A stretch of 64,000 nucleotides of DNA, taken from the NCBI GenBank assembly GCA_012295275.1, contig CM022677.1:2483698-2547697 (forward strand), given 5' to 3'. The notes beneath the pieces are model-generated. The model worked only from the letters and a program-made list of their open reading frames with translations, had not been told where the DNA came from and searched no databases. The first letter of the stretch is position 1. Each line of letters opens with the position of its first letter. This document shows, in pieces, positions 46,900 to 58,244 of this stretch. Position numbers and translations under genes: made by a program. The stretch is from Chrysomallon squamiferum (lineage: Eukaryota > Mollusca > Gastropoda > Neomphalida > Peltospiridae).

Positions 46900-47031
46900 T
46901 AAACAAGCCCTTGCTGACCAGAAAAAGTTTCAAAGATACAATGTTGTTCATGAAAGATGTGATCAGATATATTCAGTATACAGAATGTTTGGACCAGACA
47001 CAGCACCAAGTACAGGCAAGTCTGTGATAAA
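46900..47031 (+). CDS. Candidate exon, unrecognised protein
   Basis: After TACTTTTACAG two frames are open. One reads DKQALADQKKFQRYNVVHER then CDQIYSVYRMFGPDTAPSTG, and the other RINKPLLTRKSFKDTMLFMK. A GCAAGT sequence after TACAG (47017) could be a GC-AG donor. Composition is unlike the surrounding DNA. Without a relative I cannot choose the frame or prove it is coding. Confidence 0.3.
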
Positions 47032-47039
47032 AGAAGTTA

Positions 47040-47694
47040 CTTTTTTAAAATGATTTAATGTCAGAAATCCTTGTTTATTGACTTAAAACAAAAGTACACA
47101 CTTCATATTAAAAAAATGTTTGGTTTAAGGGAGATAATTTAAAAAAAAATTAATTTTATATTTTTAAATAATTGTTTTTGAAATAATAATGTACTTAATA
47201 ATCTAATCAAAACTTAAAATAAAAAAATACCAAGCGTTCTGGTAAAGATTTATCCTATAAAACTTTGTTAAAACATAAAATGGAATCAGTTGTGTAAACC
47301 TATATTTATCATGTATTTGTTGTTTGGAAGATAAAATCAGAAATTGAAAATGTTCTTAATGACTAATTTGCAGATTTCATTATCTGTCAAGTTATTTATT
47401 AAGTTTTATAGTTTTTGTAAACTTTTATAGTCTTGGTATTCTTTTTTTATGTTGTATATTTTATCGATATATTTGTATCGATCAATAGAAATCTTGGTAT
47501 TTTTGTGTTTTATAGCCTCTCAACTCTTTAAAACATTATGAAATATTTAAAATAATTTTTAATTTGAAACTTACAAACATTTTATATCATGGTTTTCTAA
47601 ATTTTTGATTACAAATTTTGGCAGAGTTTTTCTTAAGTAGTTTTTACTGAGCATTATAAATTCATATACATTAATAATATCATTTTATACGTTT
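47040..47694. other. AT-rich stretch without recognised gene
   Basis: Nothing supported. One AAGGGAGATAATTT (47128), a single copy of the GGGAGATAA motif, is present. Confidence 0.4.
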
Positions 47695-47995
47695 TTAAAT
47701 GGCTAGTACAAACAGACTCGCTGACAGAGTAGTACATACTATCACCTCTAATATTCTCACATCAAAAAAACAGACTCACTGTTAGTATATACCACAGGCT
47801 TTAATGCACTGACTGGAACAAACAGTCTCACAGCCTTTAATATACCAGACACTGTGCACTGGCAGGAACAAATGGACTCAATGACAGGATAGTACATACC
47901 ACATTAAATGGTTGGAACAAACAGACTCACTGACAGAATAGTACAAACCACAGCTTTTAATATAGTAGACACAGTGCACTGGCTGGAACCAAAAA
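47695..47995 (+). repeat. About 70-bp degenerate tandem repeat, 4-5 copies
   Basis: The recurring unit is GGxxGGAACAAACAGACTCA, CTGACAGAATAGTACATACC and ACAGCTTTTAATATA, then (C)AGACACAGTGCACTGGCTGG. Copies start near 47700, 47765, 47812, 47865 and 47920, some lacking the last part. No coding sequence. Confidence 0.75.
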
Positions 47996-47999
47996 TATT

Positions 48000-49162
48000 T
48001 ATACGTAACTAACCACCAATTTTTATTTTCAGTCTAAATAAATATAAATTTTTACATAAAACTGGCAATACACAATCTGTGACACACTTTAAGTTACTTT
48101 GAATTATTTATTTGTTAAATAAACCTTGAAATGGAACACTCTGCTATTGGCTTTACGTTTTTATTTACCAATATTTATTTTTTAATTAAGTTCTTTCATT
48201 TTTTGGTTTTTTAATTGGGATTTTCTGTGTGAATTGAGTATACAGATTTATAATGATGAAGTAGAGTTTAAGGAAACAGAAAAGCAGAAAATACTTGACT
48301 TTTATGAAAATTGACTCTGCATAACATGCTAAGTAAATTTTAAGCAAATTAGATAAATATTATCTTGCAAATATATAGGCAAAACAGATGAAAATTATTA
48401 GCTGTTTTAACAGTTTTGTATTTTTTTATATTATTAATAATCAATAAAATAAATATTAAAAACAAGAAATAACAGTAAAAATTCTAATCTACAATCCACC
48501 TTTAATTCTCTGACTGGATTCTTTAAAACTGAGTGTTCCGTTTGTTTTAAGACAACTCACTAATCTTGAAAAACAAGAAAATATCAATAAAACCTGCCAT
48601 TGAAGAACAAACAAAATAAATAAGAAAATATATAAATATTTATTTAAAAATTTAAAAACAAAAGAAGAAAAGAAAACAAGAAAAGCACCCATAAAAGCAA
48701 ACTGAAAAGGACAAAATTGATATTTTACAAGCATATCACATAAAAAGAAGTTACATGATAAAAAAGCCTTTAAGCTATTGCAATTTTATTTTTCTCACAA
48801 ATACAGACCAAATTAAATTAAAACTAAAACAAACAAAAATAAATTAAAGATCTAAGAAAACAAAGTAAAAACAAAACAACAGCAAAAAAATAAAAATAAA
48901 AATAAAAATAAATAAATAAAATAAAAACAACAAAAAATGTGTAAAACCCATGAATATAAATAAATAAATAAATAAATACTAAACTGCAAATTATTAAAAT
49001 ATGTATTTAATTGCAAAGCTAGGAATCAACAGGTCATTTTTAATAAAATGAATCGAACCTAAAATTTTATTTTACACTTAAACCACCATCCACTCCATTT
49101 TGTATTTTTAAAATTAGAGCTCCAAAATTGTTATAAATTAAAAGAAAAACACACACGCAGTC

Positions 49163-49217
<55 letters not shown>

Positions 49218-50455
49218 CTAATGATAATAATAAAAATTAATAGTAGTATAAATTAATTATAACAGTTAAAAAGAAGAAACATTTTTAAATTTCCAATGTA
49301 ACAAACTAAGAAATGAAAATATAAAAATAAAATGACTGGCTGAGAAAGAAAAATAAAACACTAAATAAAATAATATGTGTGTATCTGTTTGTAAATTTAC
49401 AAAAGACAGCAGGCAAAAAGGCCAAAATAGAAAAAAGTTGACTAGAAGCAAAAGGTGATAAATAAAAAAAACATTATAAATCACCAACAAACACTTACTC
49501 AGACAAAACCCTGAATGGAAAATAATTAATAAAAAAGTGGACATTCTGGTGTCCTTACAAACAAACATATATACCACAGCATACAAATACAGAACAAAGC
49601 CAATCTCCAAACAGAAAAAAAACTGAGATATCTTATCAAGTACAAATCTCCTCAATCAGCAAAACAGCAGAAATCATAACAAAAAGTGACAACCGAAGGA
49701 AAATTTATTTACAGATGAACACAAAACTTAAAGGTTTTTGGTCCCAGTGTAAACATCTGGGATCAACATTTTTTTACTGGGAATTACCTACACTAATCCT
49801 GAAACTCTGAATCAGCAAAATAGTAAAACAGTCTGCACATCATCAACAACAACAACAACACAAAGCCAAATGAGCGAAAAAAACAAGATGACAATTAAAA
49901 CACACCTTTCACAACAGTCCAGTTTTTAAACAACAGTCAGCCATATTGAAATGGAGAATAGAGTTGGTGAATGTTAAATAGTAAACAAATAAAATGAACA
50001 AAAGTTACACCGTTCATCATAAAAACAAAATCATTTTAGTAACAAACTACATAAAAACCTTACCAGACTCAGAATCAGCTACTCCACCAATATAAACTCA
50101 ATCAAATTCAAACACAAAATAAACACAACACCAAACTGTAGTTGTGGAATTTCTGAAACCATGAAACATTACTTAGTTCTCTGTCCAAATTCTGTCCATA
50201 TGCTCCATTACTTTTTCAATGAATTAAAAATTGAATTTACACTCAAAAACATCTGGATAGCAACAGTGAAAAACTGAGAGCCAAACTTTAATTCAAACAA
50301 ATAAACAGATATAAATGGTTGACTAAATAAATTCAAAAACATAATATAAAATAACAAATTCAAAAAATAAACAGCATACACAGTAACAAAGAAAACAAAA
50401 AGCAAATATACCAACACAAAATAATTATATAAATCAATTAATTAACAGATTAACT
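48000..50455. other. A-rich, low-complexity stretch without recognised gene
   Basis: Long A-rich strings with short AATA and AAAC units (48780-49020), and an (AAT)n microsatellite at 49168-49215. Frames of 60-130 codons on the minus strand are Phe/Leu/Ile-rich translations of this composition. Confidence 0.55.
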
Positions 50456-50458
50456 GAC

Positions 50459-50845
50459 TCGCCAACTGATAGATTTGCTGACACATATTTTTAAAATTAT
50501 ACATTTTCTTGACACAAGGAAGTAAACTGGTTCTGGCTGGAGTGGGCTGTTTGGAATGTGAACTTTCTGTTCAAAGTTACAAAAAAAATGGCAGACTGTA
50601 GCAGGAAATGAACTGGGATGATGTTGACCAACACAGGTTATATCAGCTGCAGAAATTATAATTTTACACTTGTCTACCAAATTGTTACAACTTTTCCTTC
50701 TGCTTCCACAATGTGTAGATGCTCAAATTGCTCTCCAAACACTCTCATTTTCTCTTCTGCTGGAAGACTGGCAGTTTGCTCTATCTTCTCACTGTTTGCA
50801 CTGCCAGCAGAGATCTGTTTTGGGACAATAAAAGGAACACAAATG
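50459..50845 (-). pseudogene. Transposon-type gene remnant, copy 2, main exon (truncated)
   Basis: The minus strand reads LCWQCKQ, then EKIEQTASLPAEEKMRVFGE and QFEHLHIVEAEGKVVTI, then a frame change to VGQHHPSSFPATVCHFFCNF and EQKVHIPNSPLQPEPVYFLV followed by SRKC. These align in order with the copy at 7645-8429 (LPEDEKK..., FAQQV, PGPVYFLVPRKC). The exon breaks off after SRKC, before the HCD...QNKN core, and contains stops. Confidence 0.72.
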
Positions 50846-51119
50846 ATAAATGATGACCTAAAAAGGATTAAAAATCAGTGTCAGTGACATTAAACCGACA
50901 AGACAAACTGAAGAAGACAGCTTTTTCTTAAAAATAAAAATGAAAACAAAATTTTAAATGACAAACAAAAACATACTGCAATATAAAATCAGTTAATCTA
51001 AGAATTCATAGAATATCCTTAAAATTATATTTACTCATTTAAATATGTTTCAGAACAGATTCCAGTAAATATCACTTAATCTGTTACAAAAATTACACTT
51101 TATTCAAATGAATTCTTAC

Positions 51120-51398
51120 CATGTGCAATAGCAGTCTGTTGATACTCCCTCCAAAGAGAAGATTTAGTCTCACATGCAGACAGTATTTTCAAATCACTCA
51201 CTTTGAATCCTGCAACTGACTCAGTCAAAATTAGTCATAATCTTGAGGAAAATGCTGCAGAAATTGAACTATCCTTTCTCTGTCTTCACATGTAAAAGTG
51301 TGTAAATTAATTTTCTTCTGCAAGATTTCTTTTCTCTCTTGGCGTTACCATTCAGTCTGCAATGCTTCAATAAAGCTGTGAGTTTGCTCTGACTTATG
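51120..51398 (-). pseudogene. Transposon-type gene remnant, copy 2, upstream exon
   Basis: The acceptor is GTTAACAG and the donor GGTAAG. It reads ISQSKLTALLKHCRLNGNAK at the start and ERIVQFLQHF further on, matching ITQNKLTALLKHY and ERVVQFLQHF of the exon at 9066-9342. Stops and frame changes follow. The intron to the next exon is about 275 bp, against about 640 bp in copy 1. Confidence 0.7.
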
Positions 51399-51399
51399 C

Positions 51400-51960
51400 T
51401 GTTAACAAACAATAAAAGATATAAGCAGACACCTATAAACCCCCCACAAACACAGACATACACAAACACACACAAACACACACACATTCAAATGTACCCT
51501 ATAAAAATGAAGGAGAAATTACAAATTAACTGCTGCTGAAATAGAAAAAAAAATACTAATGAAAAAACCCATACAAGTTCTCTCTGCTTTGTTCATTGAA
51601 ATCTTTTGTAGACTTGCCAGAAGTATCATATCCTTTTCAGATGCAAAACAAAAACAAATCTAAATTCTTATAACACTGATACAGTGGTAAATTATTTGAA
51701 ATAACTGTCCTAATCCAGATGAAAAAAAATATATATAAAAATCATTTTAACGAGTCTTGTTTATCCAGGTAAAATATATTACAATAGATTTAACAATTAA
51801 ACTTTTTTGATTTCCAAATTTAATTCTATAACTTATAAGTCTCTAAATAATATTACTCCAGAAGAACTTACTTTTTTTATCTTATGAATATCTATGACAT
51901 TTTCAACTTGAGACAAATACCATGTCTTTCAAGCTGATGATTATTCACGTTATGTCACTA
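51400..51960. other. AT-rich flank with a CA tract
   Basis: An ACACAAAC-type run lies at about 51443-51486. No gene was recognised. Confidence 0.5.
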
Positions 51961-51963
51961 AGT

Positions 51964-52221
51964 ACAAGGCTTGAAATTAAAAAACAATAATTATGGGTTA
52001 GTCGCCCAAAAAATATTTTTTCGGTCATCTCTTTTTTTCTGTAAGTTATAACACAAGAGCAATTATTAATAATTTTATCGCAGATATTTATTTCACATAA
52101 AAGGTTTGCTCATAGTTCTATAAATTGGACGTATCGGCTTACCTTAATTTGCCAACATTTAAAATGAAATATGAAAATTCTTCATTAACTAAAATAGCCA
52201 TAACAAATTTCGACCTTCCCA

Positions 52222-52286
<65 letters not shown>

Positions 52287-52978
52287 GTTATAGGATTATA
52301 CACCTGGATTTTTCAAAAGAAATACAAATTAAAGCAAGTGAAATGACGACAGTGAGTAAAGTTTAGCGCGTGACAAAAACACGAAAATCAATAACGTTTC
52401 TCTACAAAATAAGCAGGGATTCAACTTTTCTTTTTAGTATTGTTTAATTTAATTTTAATTTTAATTTATTTTTTATTCTGGGTAAGTAACCCTTCTGGAA
52501 TAGAAAAGGAAAAACAGTAGCAAATACAAGGTTATAGAGTTATCTCCCAAGATAACTTGTTCCGTTAACCAACCGATAATTATTTAACTTAACGGTCTAA
52601 AAGTTCGTTAGATTTGTTGGCTGTCTTCACTTTAGCCAATTAATGCTTGAATTGAAAAGGAAAAACAATAGCAAACACTTGCTTATAGAGTTATCTCCTA
52701 TGATAACTTGCTCCGTTAACCAACCGATAATTCTTTAAGGTATGGGTTCGAAATGTTCTCTGGTTTCACTTTAGCATTAGTGTCTATAAATAGATGTCGG
52801 CAAATAAGGTAAGCCGATACACCAACATGGAATTATGGGCAGTCCTTTTATGTGAATCAAATATTTGCTATAAAAATTTTTGGCGATAAACCCATAATTT
52901 TTTTAACACCCTAGTCGCCTAAACGGAACTTTGCTCGCATTTGGTGACCTGGCGATTGGTCATTTCGAACCCTGTATT
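51964..52978. mobile_element. 1-kb terminal-inverted-repeat element (MITE-like)
   Basis: The left arm (about 51964-52165: TACAAGGCTTGAAATTAAAA ... AATTATGGGTTAGTCGCCCA ... ACGTATCGGCTTACCTTAAT) is the diverged reverse complement of the right arm (about 52785-52978: ATTAAGGT-like AATAAGGTAAGCCGATACAC ... GGCGATAAACCCATAATTTT ... TTTCGAACCCTGTA). The arms are about 200 bp. A TA borders each end, so a TA target duplication is possible. Inside are an (AAT)n run (52225-52287) and two tandem copies of a segment holding GAGTTATCTCC (52540, 52690). No transposase frame is visible. Confidence 0.72.
52493..52790 (+). repeat. About 145-bp tandem duplication inside the TIR element
   Basis: The block GAAAAGGAAAAACA(A/G)TAGCAAA ... 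TATAGAGTTATCTCC ... GATAACTTG(T/C)TCCGTTAACC, AACCGATAATT occurs at about 52502-52590 and again at about 52655-52735, with a diverged tail. Confidence 0.8.
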
Positions 52979-53138
52979 AGAATGGACCAATGATTTTTTA
53001 AAAATAAAAATAGGAATCTGATTGTTTTCATACATAATAGTACATATTTTAGAATCTGAATGCTTTTTGTTTTAACGAAAAGAGTGAAAACTTAATTTTA
53101 AACATAATTTTTTATACGGCCGGTTGACGGACCTTTAA

Positions 53139-53139
53139 T

Positions 53140-53170
<31 letters not shown>

Positions 53171-53171
53171 C
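53139..53171. repeat. Poly-T tract
   Basis: About 30 T residues with one C. No retroposon body was recognised on the opposite strand. Confidence 0.85.
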
Positions 53172-53477
53172 TTTTCTAAAACTGCATCAAGCGTTTTAAT
53201 GAATGTAATCATTCAAAATACACGTAACCAATTTGTTTTCTTCGTGTAATACGACCTTTAATGCATTGAAAAAAGAAATAATAATTATCAAAAAAAACAA
53301 AAACAAAAAAGGAACAGTCCGCTGTGGAGTTTTAGCAGAGTAACGTGTTCACATGGTATGTTCCCAAAATTGGCAGTCTCCAGATTAGGTAAGCGGTGAG
53401 GTGTTCTAATCCGCTTCCAGAAATGGGAAAACTGGTTTGAATAATTAAGGCTAATTTAGACGCATAGGGATAACGAG

Positions 53478-53666
53478 ATGTGTGAAGAACAGATGGGGCG
53501 ATTGACGAGATTAATGAAATTAATGTTATATCTCAGAAAAATTTGGAGACAGGAAATACTACTAGAAGAGAAGAACAAGCTCTTCCAGTATGTCACGTGT
53601 ACCCGGGACACGGCTTCCTACTTGTCAGCTTGCGGTGGAGTGTTTTCTGGGACATTTCGTGTATAA
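53478..53666 (+). CDS. Weak candidate ORF, 62 codons
   Basis: An ATG-started frame reads MCEEQMGRLTRLMKLMLYLR then KIWRQEILLEEKNKLFQYVT and ends in TFRV and a stop. The first two thirds look like a charged amphipathic helix and base composition is less AT-rich than the surroundings. No splice context or relative is known. It is more likely chance than gene. Confidence 0.2.
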   Translation: MCEEQMGRLTRLMKLMLYLRKIWRQEILLEEKNKLFQYVTCTRDTASYLSACGGVFSGTFRV

Positions 53667-53786
53667 AGTGTGACTGAATGTGCTTTCAAATTGTGGAAAT
53701 GCCAGAATCGGGAATAAACCTTTCACATCATGGTACCTAATAAGAACAATCATCTTCATATTCATGCGCCGATGGTGTCTGTGAAA

Positions 53787-53789
<3 letters not shown>

Positions 53790-53836
<47 letters not shown>
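53790..53836. repeat. (ATT)n microsatellite
   Basis: About 15 ATT units. Confidence 0.92.
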
Positions 53837-53838
<2 letters not shown>

Positions 53839-54230
53839 CTGACAAGAAATATATAGTACGATACGTGTACGAGATGATTTGCACTAATAAAGATAACGAT
53901 GGTTGTTCATATTACCAAACCATTTTCAACATAATCAAAGTTTTCAAACTGAATTATTTTTCGTACAAATAAACTGAAATTATAATTCTGTAAAAGATTA
54001 ACTTTTCCAGCTGTAAATGTTCCCCCTGTCAGAACGTAGCAGAAAAGAACATCCAGGTTTTACTTCTACGCATTAAATCAGCGAAATTTCTGGAGGATTT
54101 TTTCCGTGACATAATTTGTCCCGTTACGAGTTATCGTTCCTTTTGGTCCATTCTACCTGCATCTTTTCTTTCAGATTAAGAAATCTGTTTGTAATATAAT
54201 TGTTATTTTAATATTGTTTAAATATTTCAG

Positions 54231-54407
54231 ACAGAGCATGTGACTAATTACATCTCAGAAAAATGTCCACAGATACTGAATTCAAATGATATAGTCACTA
54301 TTGAGCCACCACATGTAACATCTACTGTACTATTGTCAGATACCCAGTCTGATCATCTTCCAGACGACACAGATTTCCCCACTGTCATAGCCGTAACCCA
54401 GCATTAA
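54231..54407 (+). CDS. Candidate terminal exon, unrecognised protein
   Basis: A clear acceptor (TTTAAATATTTCAG) opens 58 codons to TAA. It reads TEHVTNYISEKCPQILNSND then IVTIEPPHVTSTVLLSDTQS and DHLPDDTDFPTVIAVTQH. Composition is normal, acidic and Ser/Thr-rich, with no low-complexity runs. It looks like the C-terminal exon of a plus-strand gene whose upstream exons I could not find. The family was not recognised. Confidence 0.45.
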   Translation, partial: TEHVTNYISEKCPQILNSNDIVTIEPPHVTSTVLLSDTQSDHLPDDTDFPTVIAVTQH

Positions 54408-54409
54408 AT

Positions 54410-54755
54410 TTTCCCAAACATCTCCCCAATAAGGATAATCAGTTTTGTAAACCGTAAGTGAGAATGTTGATCGGGTGTTCCATTTACTTGTTGCCCTTGT
54501 ATTGAGAGCGGGATGTGAATATGACAGCTGGATGTGAATATGACAGCTGATGTAAATGCTGCTCCTGTAAGACGCTCATCTAGGTTACGAGATGGTCAGC
54601 TTATTAATCCTCATAACCTACCCCTCTCTCCAGTTGCCGAGGATGGCAACATTCTAAGTTGTATGGTCATGTGACAAGACCATATATGGTAACTGCTGCC
54701 TGGAATTTAAGGGCAGACATTCGCAGAGAGCAAAAGACTGGTGTTCTACTCATTA
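54410..54755. other. Unassigned stretch with a small tandem repeat
   Basis: GGATGTGAATATGACAGCTG is repeated twice in tandem at about 54510-54550. Nothing else is supported. Confidence 0.5.
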
Positions 54756-54759
54756 TTCT

Positions 54760-55110
54760 TTTTCGTTTTTTATTGGCTGTCATTCTTATTTTCTAACGGT
54801 GCCCATCCAATATTAGAATATGTTATTAATATTTCTATCAATTTCGCCATCGTTGAGTTGACAGCGGCCCTAGCTTTATTGCGAGTATTCCTTTTTATTC
54901 TTTAGCGCTTTTAATTAAGTATTCCTCGTACTTTCAGAGCGGGCGCATCACCTATTAAAATATATTATTAATATTTCCATTAATGTCGCCGTCGTTGCCG
55001 TCGTACCAGCATTGTTCTTAACGTCTTGGTGTACTACTCGTTATTCGTTTTCGCTTTTTGTTCGCTATTGTTGTTATTTCGTGACAGTGCACGTCCTATA
55101 TATCTTATAT
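54760..55110 (+). repeat. About 145-bp CpG-core satellite, about 2.5 units
   Basis: Contains TCGCCATCGTTGAG (54846), TCGCCGTCGTTGCCGTCGTA (54986), and TTATTCTTTTTCG, CTTTTTGTTCGCTATTG-type elements in the standard order. The GCGGGCGCATCACCTATTAA junction (about 54940) also resembles 28948 and the inverse of 34685. Confidence 0.82.
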
Positions 55111-55119
55111 CTGTATGAA

Positions 55120-55540
55120 CCAAAGTATAATTAAACAAATAAGATAATCCTGGGTTTCTTTATAACCACGTTTCTTCTTATTATTATTCAAATGAATAGC
55201 CAAATTAAATTTCACATTTAATTATTCATATATTTAAAAATTCAGTCAGTATAAAGACAAATTTGCTTACCTTGCTTACAGCTGCACGAGTTGTGAAGAA
55301 AACAGATAAATAATTTAACTTTAATAATTTATGAAGGACAAGGAACATTAGCTGAACAAGACTTGGTAATTATGTTATTACTGGTGATTTGGTTCCACAT
55401 CTGCCCAGTGTCTCAACATGTCACTGAACAAAGGCCAATCAATTTATAATTAGTCCATGATGCCCATATTTAACACGACATGATTGAGGCTCTGTTTGTA
55501 TCTGTGGACATCTATCAGCCTTTCTTATTCTCAAGAATAT
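55120..55540. other. Unassigned stretch between satellite and TSP1 remnant
   Basis: No exon or repeat array was recognised. Confidence 0.4.
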
Positions 55541-55544
55541 GCTT

Positions 55545-56285
55545 CTCTTTTATTTTGTTCTGTTTCAACTTGAGGACTACAATCACCACCACGCAATACA
55601 TCATTATTACATACTCTTCTTCTAGTCCGAGTCCTTGAACCATTGGGACCACATATTACTGAACATGTACTTGGTGGTATATAACCTGTCTAGGAACCCA
55701 AAAAGGACACATTGGTTTAGTACAAGGTACTCGGCTGGTGTTAGTTTGAGGAGATTTGGCACCACAACCGTTTTTGGTAGCAACATCATTGATGCAGATT
55801 CTGGTTATTGAAGCCGATCTTGTAATTCCTGTTCCATAGCTGGCAGATAAATCACCATATGTAAATTCGGACCATGGACCCGTGTATGGGCAAGTATATG
55901 CTTAGATTCTTGCTTAGTTTCGTTTTGAGGTTAAGTAGCACCACAAGCATTATTTTGGCCATTGTATTTATTGCAGATGCTCATCCGTCGTTCTGTCCAC
56001 TGACCACCAGGACCACATGTTACTGAACATGGAGTTATTGCTGTGAAGTCTGACCAAGTTGACCAGTGTGGCATGGTTTTGATGGACAAGCCACAACAGT
56101 TCTGTCTACATCAGGGGACTTTGCACACAACCAGTTTTAGATGGGATGTCATTCTGACACGTTCTTGTTCTTGTCTGAGTTCTGTTTATGTTATTACCAC
56201 CAGAGATTTATCATTCGATGTAAATATATCCTGACAATGCTTCCCTGTTTGCTATTGATGTGTCTGGTTTCAGTAGCTGGTGAAA
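55545..56285 (-). pseudogene. Thrombospondin type-1 repeat array remnant (block B), 4 modules
   Basis: Minus-strand reading, 5' to 3': CGNNINRTQTRTRTCQND-like module (56140-56210), ACPSKP with a module containing ITPCSVTCGPGGQWTERR (55935-56090), CPYTGPWSEFTYGDLSASYG with ITRSASITRICIND (55790-55900), then NGCGAKSPQTNTSRVPCTKP and a fourth module with CSVICGPNGSRTRTRRRVCN (55610-55680). The last module is absent from block A, which is cut at the matching point. Frameshifts and stops lie between modules. There are no introns. Such arrays occur in secreted or membrane proteins of the extracellular matrix; the parent gene is unknown. Confidence 0.75.
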
Positions 56286-56399
56286 GTGAACAACAACCTG
56301 TTCGTTTAGCTGTAACGTTACTGCATACTCTCGATACCGTTGTCATTGTTACAGATTCTGATGCTGCGTGTTGTTTCGCTTTTTATAAACTATCGTACT

Positions 56400-57146
56400 G
56401 TGCGTACCCTATATTAAAAAAATATTATTATTATTACTATCACTGTCGCCGTCGTTGGCGTCGTGTCTGCGTTGACCTGCACGGTATTTATGTCTTTGTC
56501 ATTATTCTTTTGTGGTTTTTATTAACTGCTGACCTTAATTTCTTAGTGTGTAGATCCTATTTCAAAATATACTATTGCTATTTGTATTCATGTTGACGTC
56601 GTTGCCGTCTACCTGCGTTAACGTTATTAGTTTAATTATTATGCTGTCTTTTCATTAACTATTATTATCACTTGTTTAGTGTGCGCTTCCTGCATTACAA
56701 TATATTATTATTACCAGTACTGTTAAAATGTAAAGTACTTTGTGTTCTGTTAATGACGATGTCATTGCCGTCGTGGCTGCATTGTTCTTAACGTTTTTGG
56801 TTTCCTTCTCTTTATCCTGTTGCGCATGTTAATAACGTTGTTAAACTTTCATATTTTATTATAGACGCCGTAGCTGGCGTCGTGTAGGAGTTGTTCTTCA
56901 CGCTTTTGGAGTAGTTTTAATTATTCTGTTCCGCATTTTATTAAGTGTTATCCTCACTTTGTTAGTGTGCGCATCCCACATTAAAATATATTATTATTGT
57001 TTCTATTAATGTCGCCGAGGTTGCTGTCCTGTCTGCATTGTCCATAACATTTCTGAACTAGTTCTCGTTATTATGTTGCGCTTTTTATTAACTATTGTTC
57101 TTACTTTCGTAGTGTGTGCACCCAATATTAAAATATATTATTATTA

Positions 57147-57190
<44 letters not shown>

Positions 57191-57270
57191 GTCGCCATCA
57201 CTGGAGTCGTGCTGCGTTGTACTCCTAGTTATGTTGTCTTTTTCAGTAACTGTTATTTTTACTTTTATAG
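56400..57270 (+). repeat. About 145-bp CpG-core satellite array, about 6 units (block B)
   Basis: Unit-for-unit copy of 31850-32740 with a few substitutions (for example TCATGTTGACGTCG vs TCATGTCGACGTCG) and small indels. The internal (ATT)n at 57140-57188 is shorter than its counterpart. Confidence 0.9.
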
Positions 57271-57274
57271 TGTT

Positions 57275-58244
57275 AAAATGTTTCAGATAATACCTTCCTT
57301 TTATGACTGTCTGCTGATATTCATCATCAAGAAAATATAACTCTCTCTTTAGATAGATTCATCTCAGTATTACATATTTTCCTTTTACATACATGTATGT
57401 GATTCAGCATGGCTTGGGTAATATTCTAGTGAGTGTTTGATGACTAAATGCATGTATTAACTTCTCAGAACGATTACTAAACCAAAAATAAAATAAATCA
57501 CGGCCGTTTATACGACAAAATAAAAATAAATAAATAAAATAAATAAGAAAGAAAAAAAACTTCAGCTAACACTGTCTGTTTATACGACAAAACTCTGAGA
57601 TGTTAGCAAAATTTTTAATGTTTGTTATGAATTCATCAAACCTGATCAAAAAGAATTCTCTGTCTTAGAAAAATGGAATATTTTATTATAAACGACATTA
57701 ACGTTATGAATGATTTTGTGAAATTAACGTAAAACAGAAGCGTAATATTCGCTCAATCTAAATACGAATATGTTCTTTAGACGAAATATTAACATTACAT
57801 TTATATTCACGTTATTAAAATTTAATTTTAATGTGCGACATTTTCAATGAAAAATAGGATTCCTTCACCTGTTTTAGCTAAACAACACAGAATTGTAAAA
57901 CACACACACACACTAAAACACATATTTTTATTTTTTCCCCAAATTAATGTCCTTCTCCTTGTATACTGAAAAATGATGGTCCTTCATATTAAGTTTTTTA
58001 TTATTAACAGAAACAGGACTATACCGAAAAGCGTTATATGCTAGATGAAGATTGTATTTTCATTGTATTGATGTTACTGTCAATATGTGATGTTTTTCTT
58101 TGTGTCCATGCTGAACATTAGATTCCGCGACATTTCGGCAACATCTCTTCTACATGAAATTACATCCACATAAAATCCACGCAGGTTATTTATCAAATTA
58201 TTTAATTAAAATATATCTGTTTCACGGCAATTTTAAAAAGAACG
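57275..58244 (+). other. Duplicated non-coding stretch of block B
   Basis: Follows block A 32720-33590, with an extra segment of about 140 bp (57280-57420) between TTATAGTGTTA and TATTCTAGTGAGTG that A lacks. No exon is seen. Confidence 0.7.

Noticed and set aside
49266-49655. 129-codon Phe/Leu-rich minus-strand frame that could be a membrane protein
   Set aside because: The region is A-rich low-complexity DNA, so any minus-strand frame is Phe/Leu-rich. No splice or start evidence.
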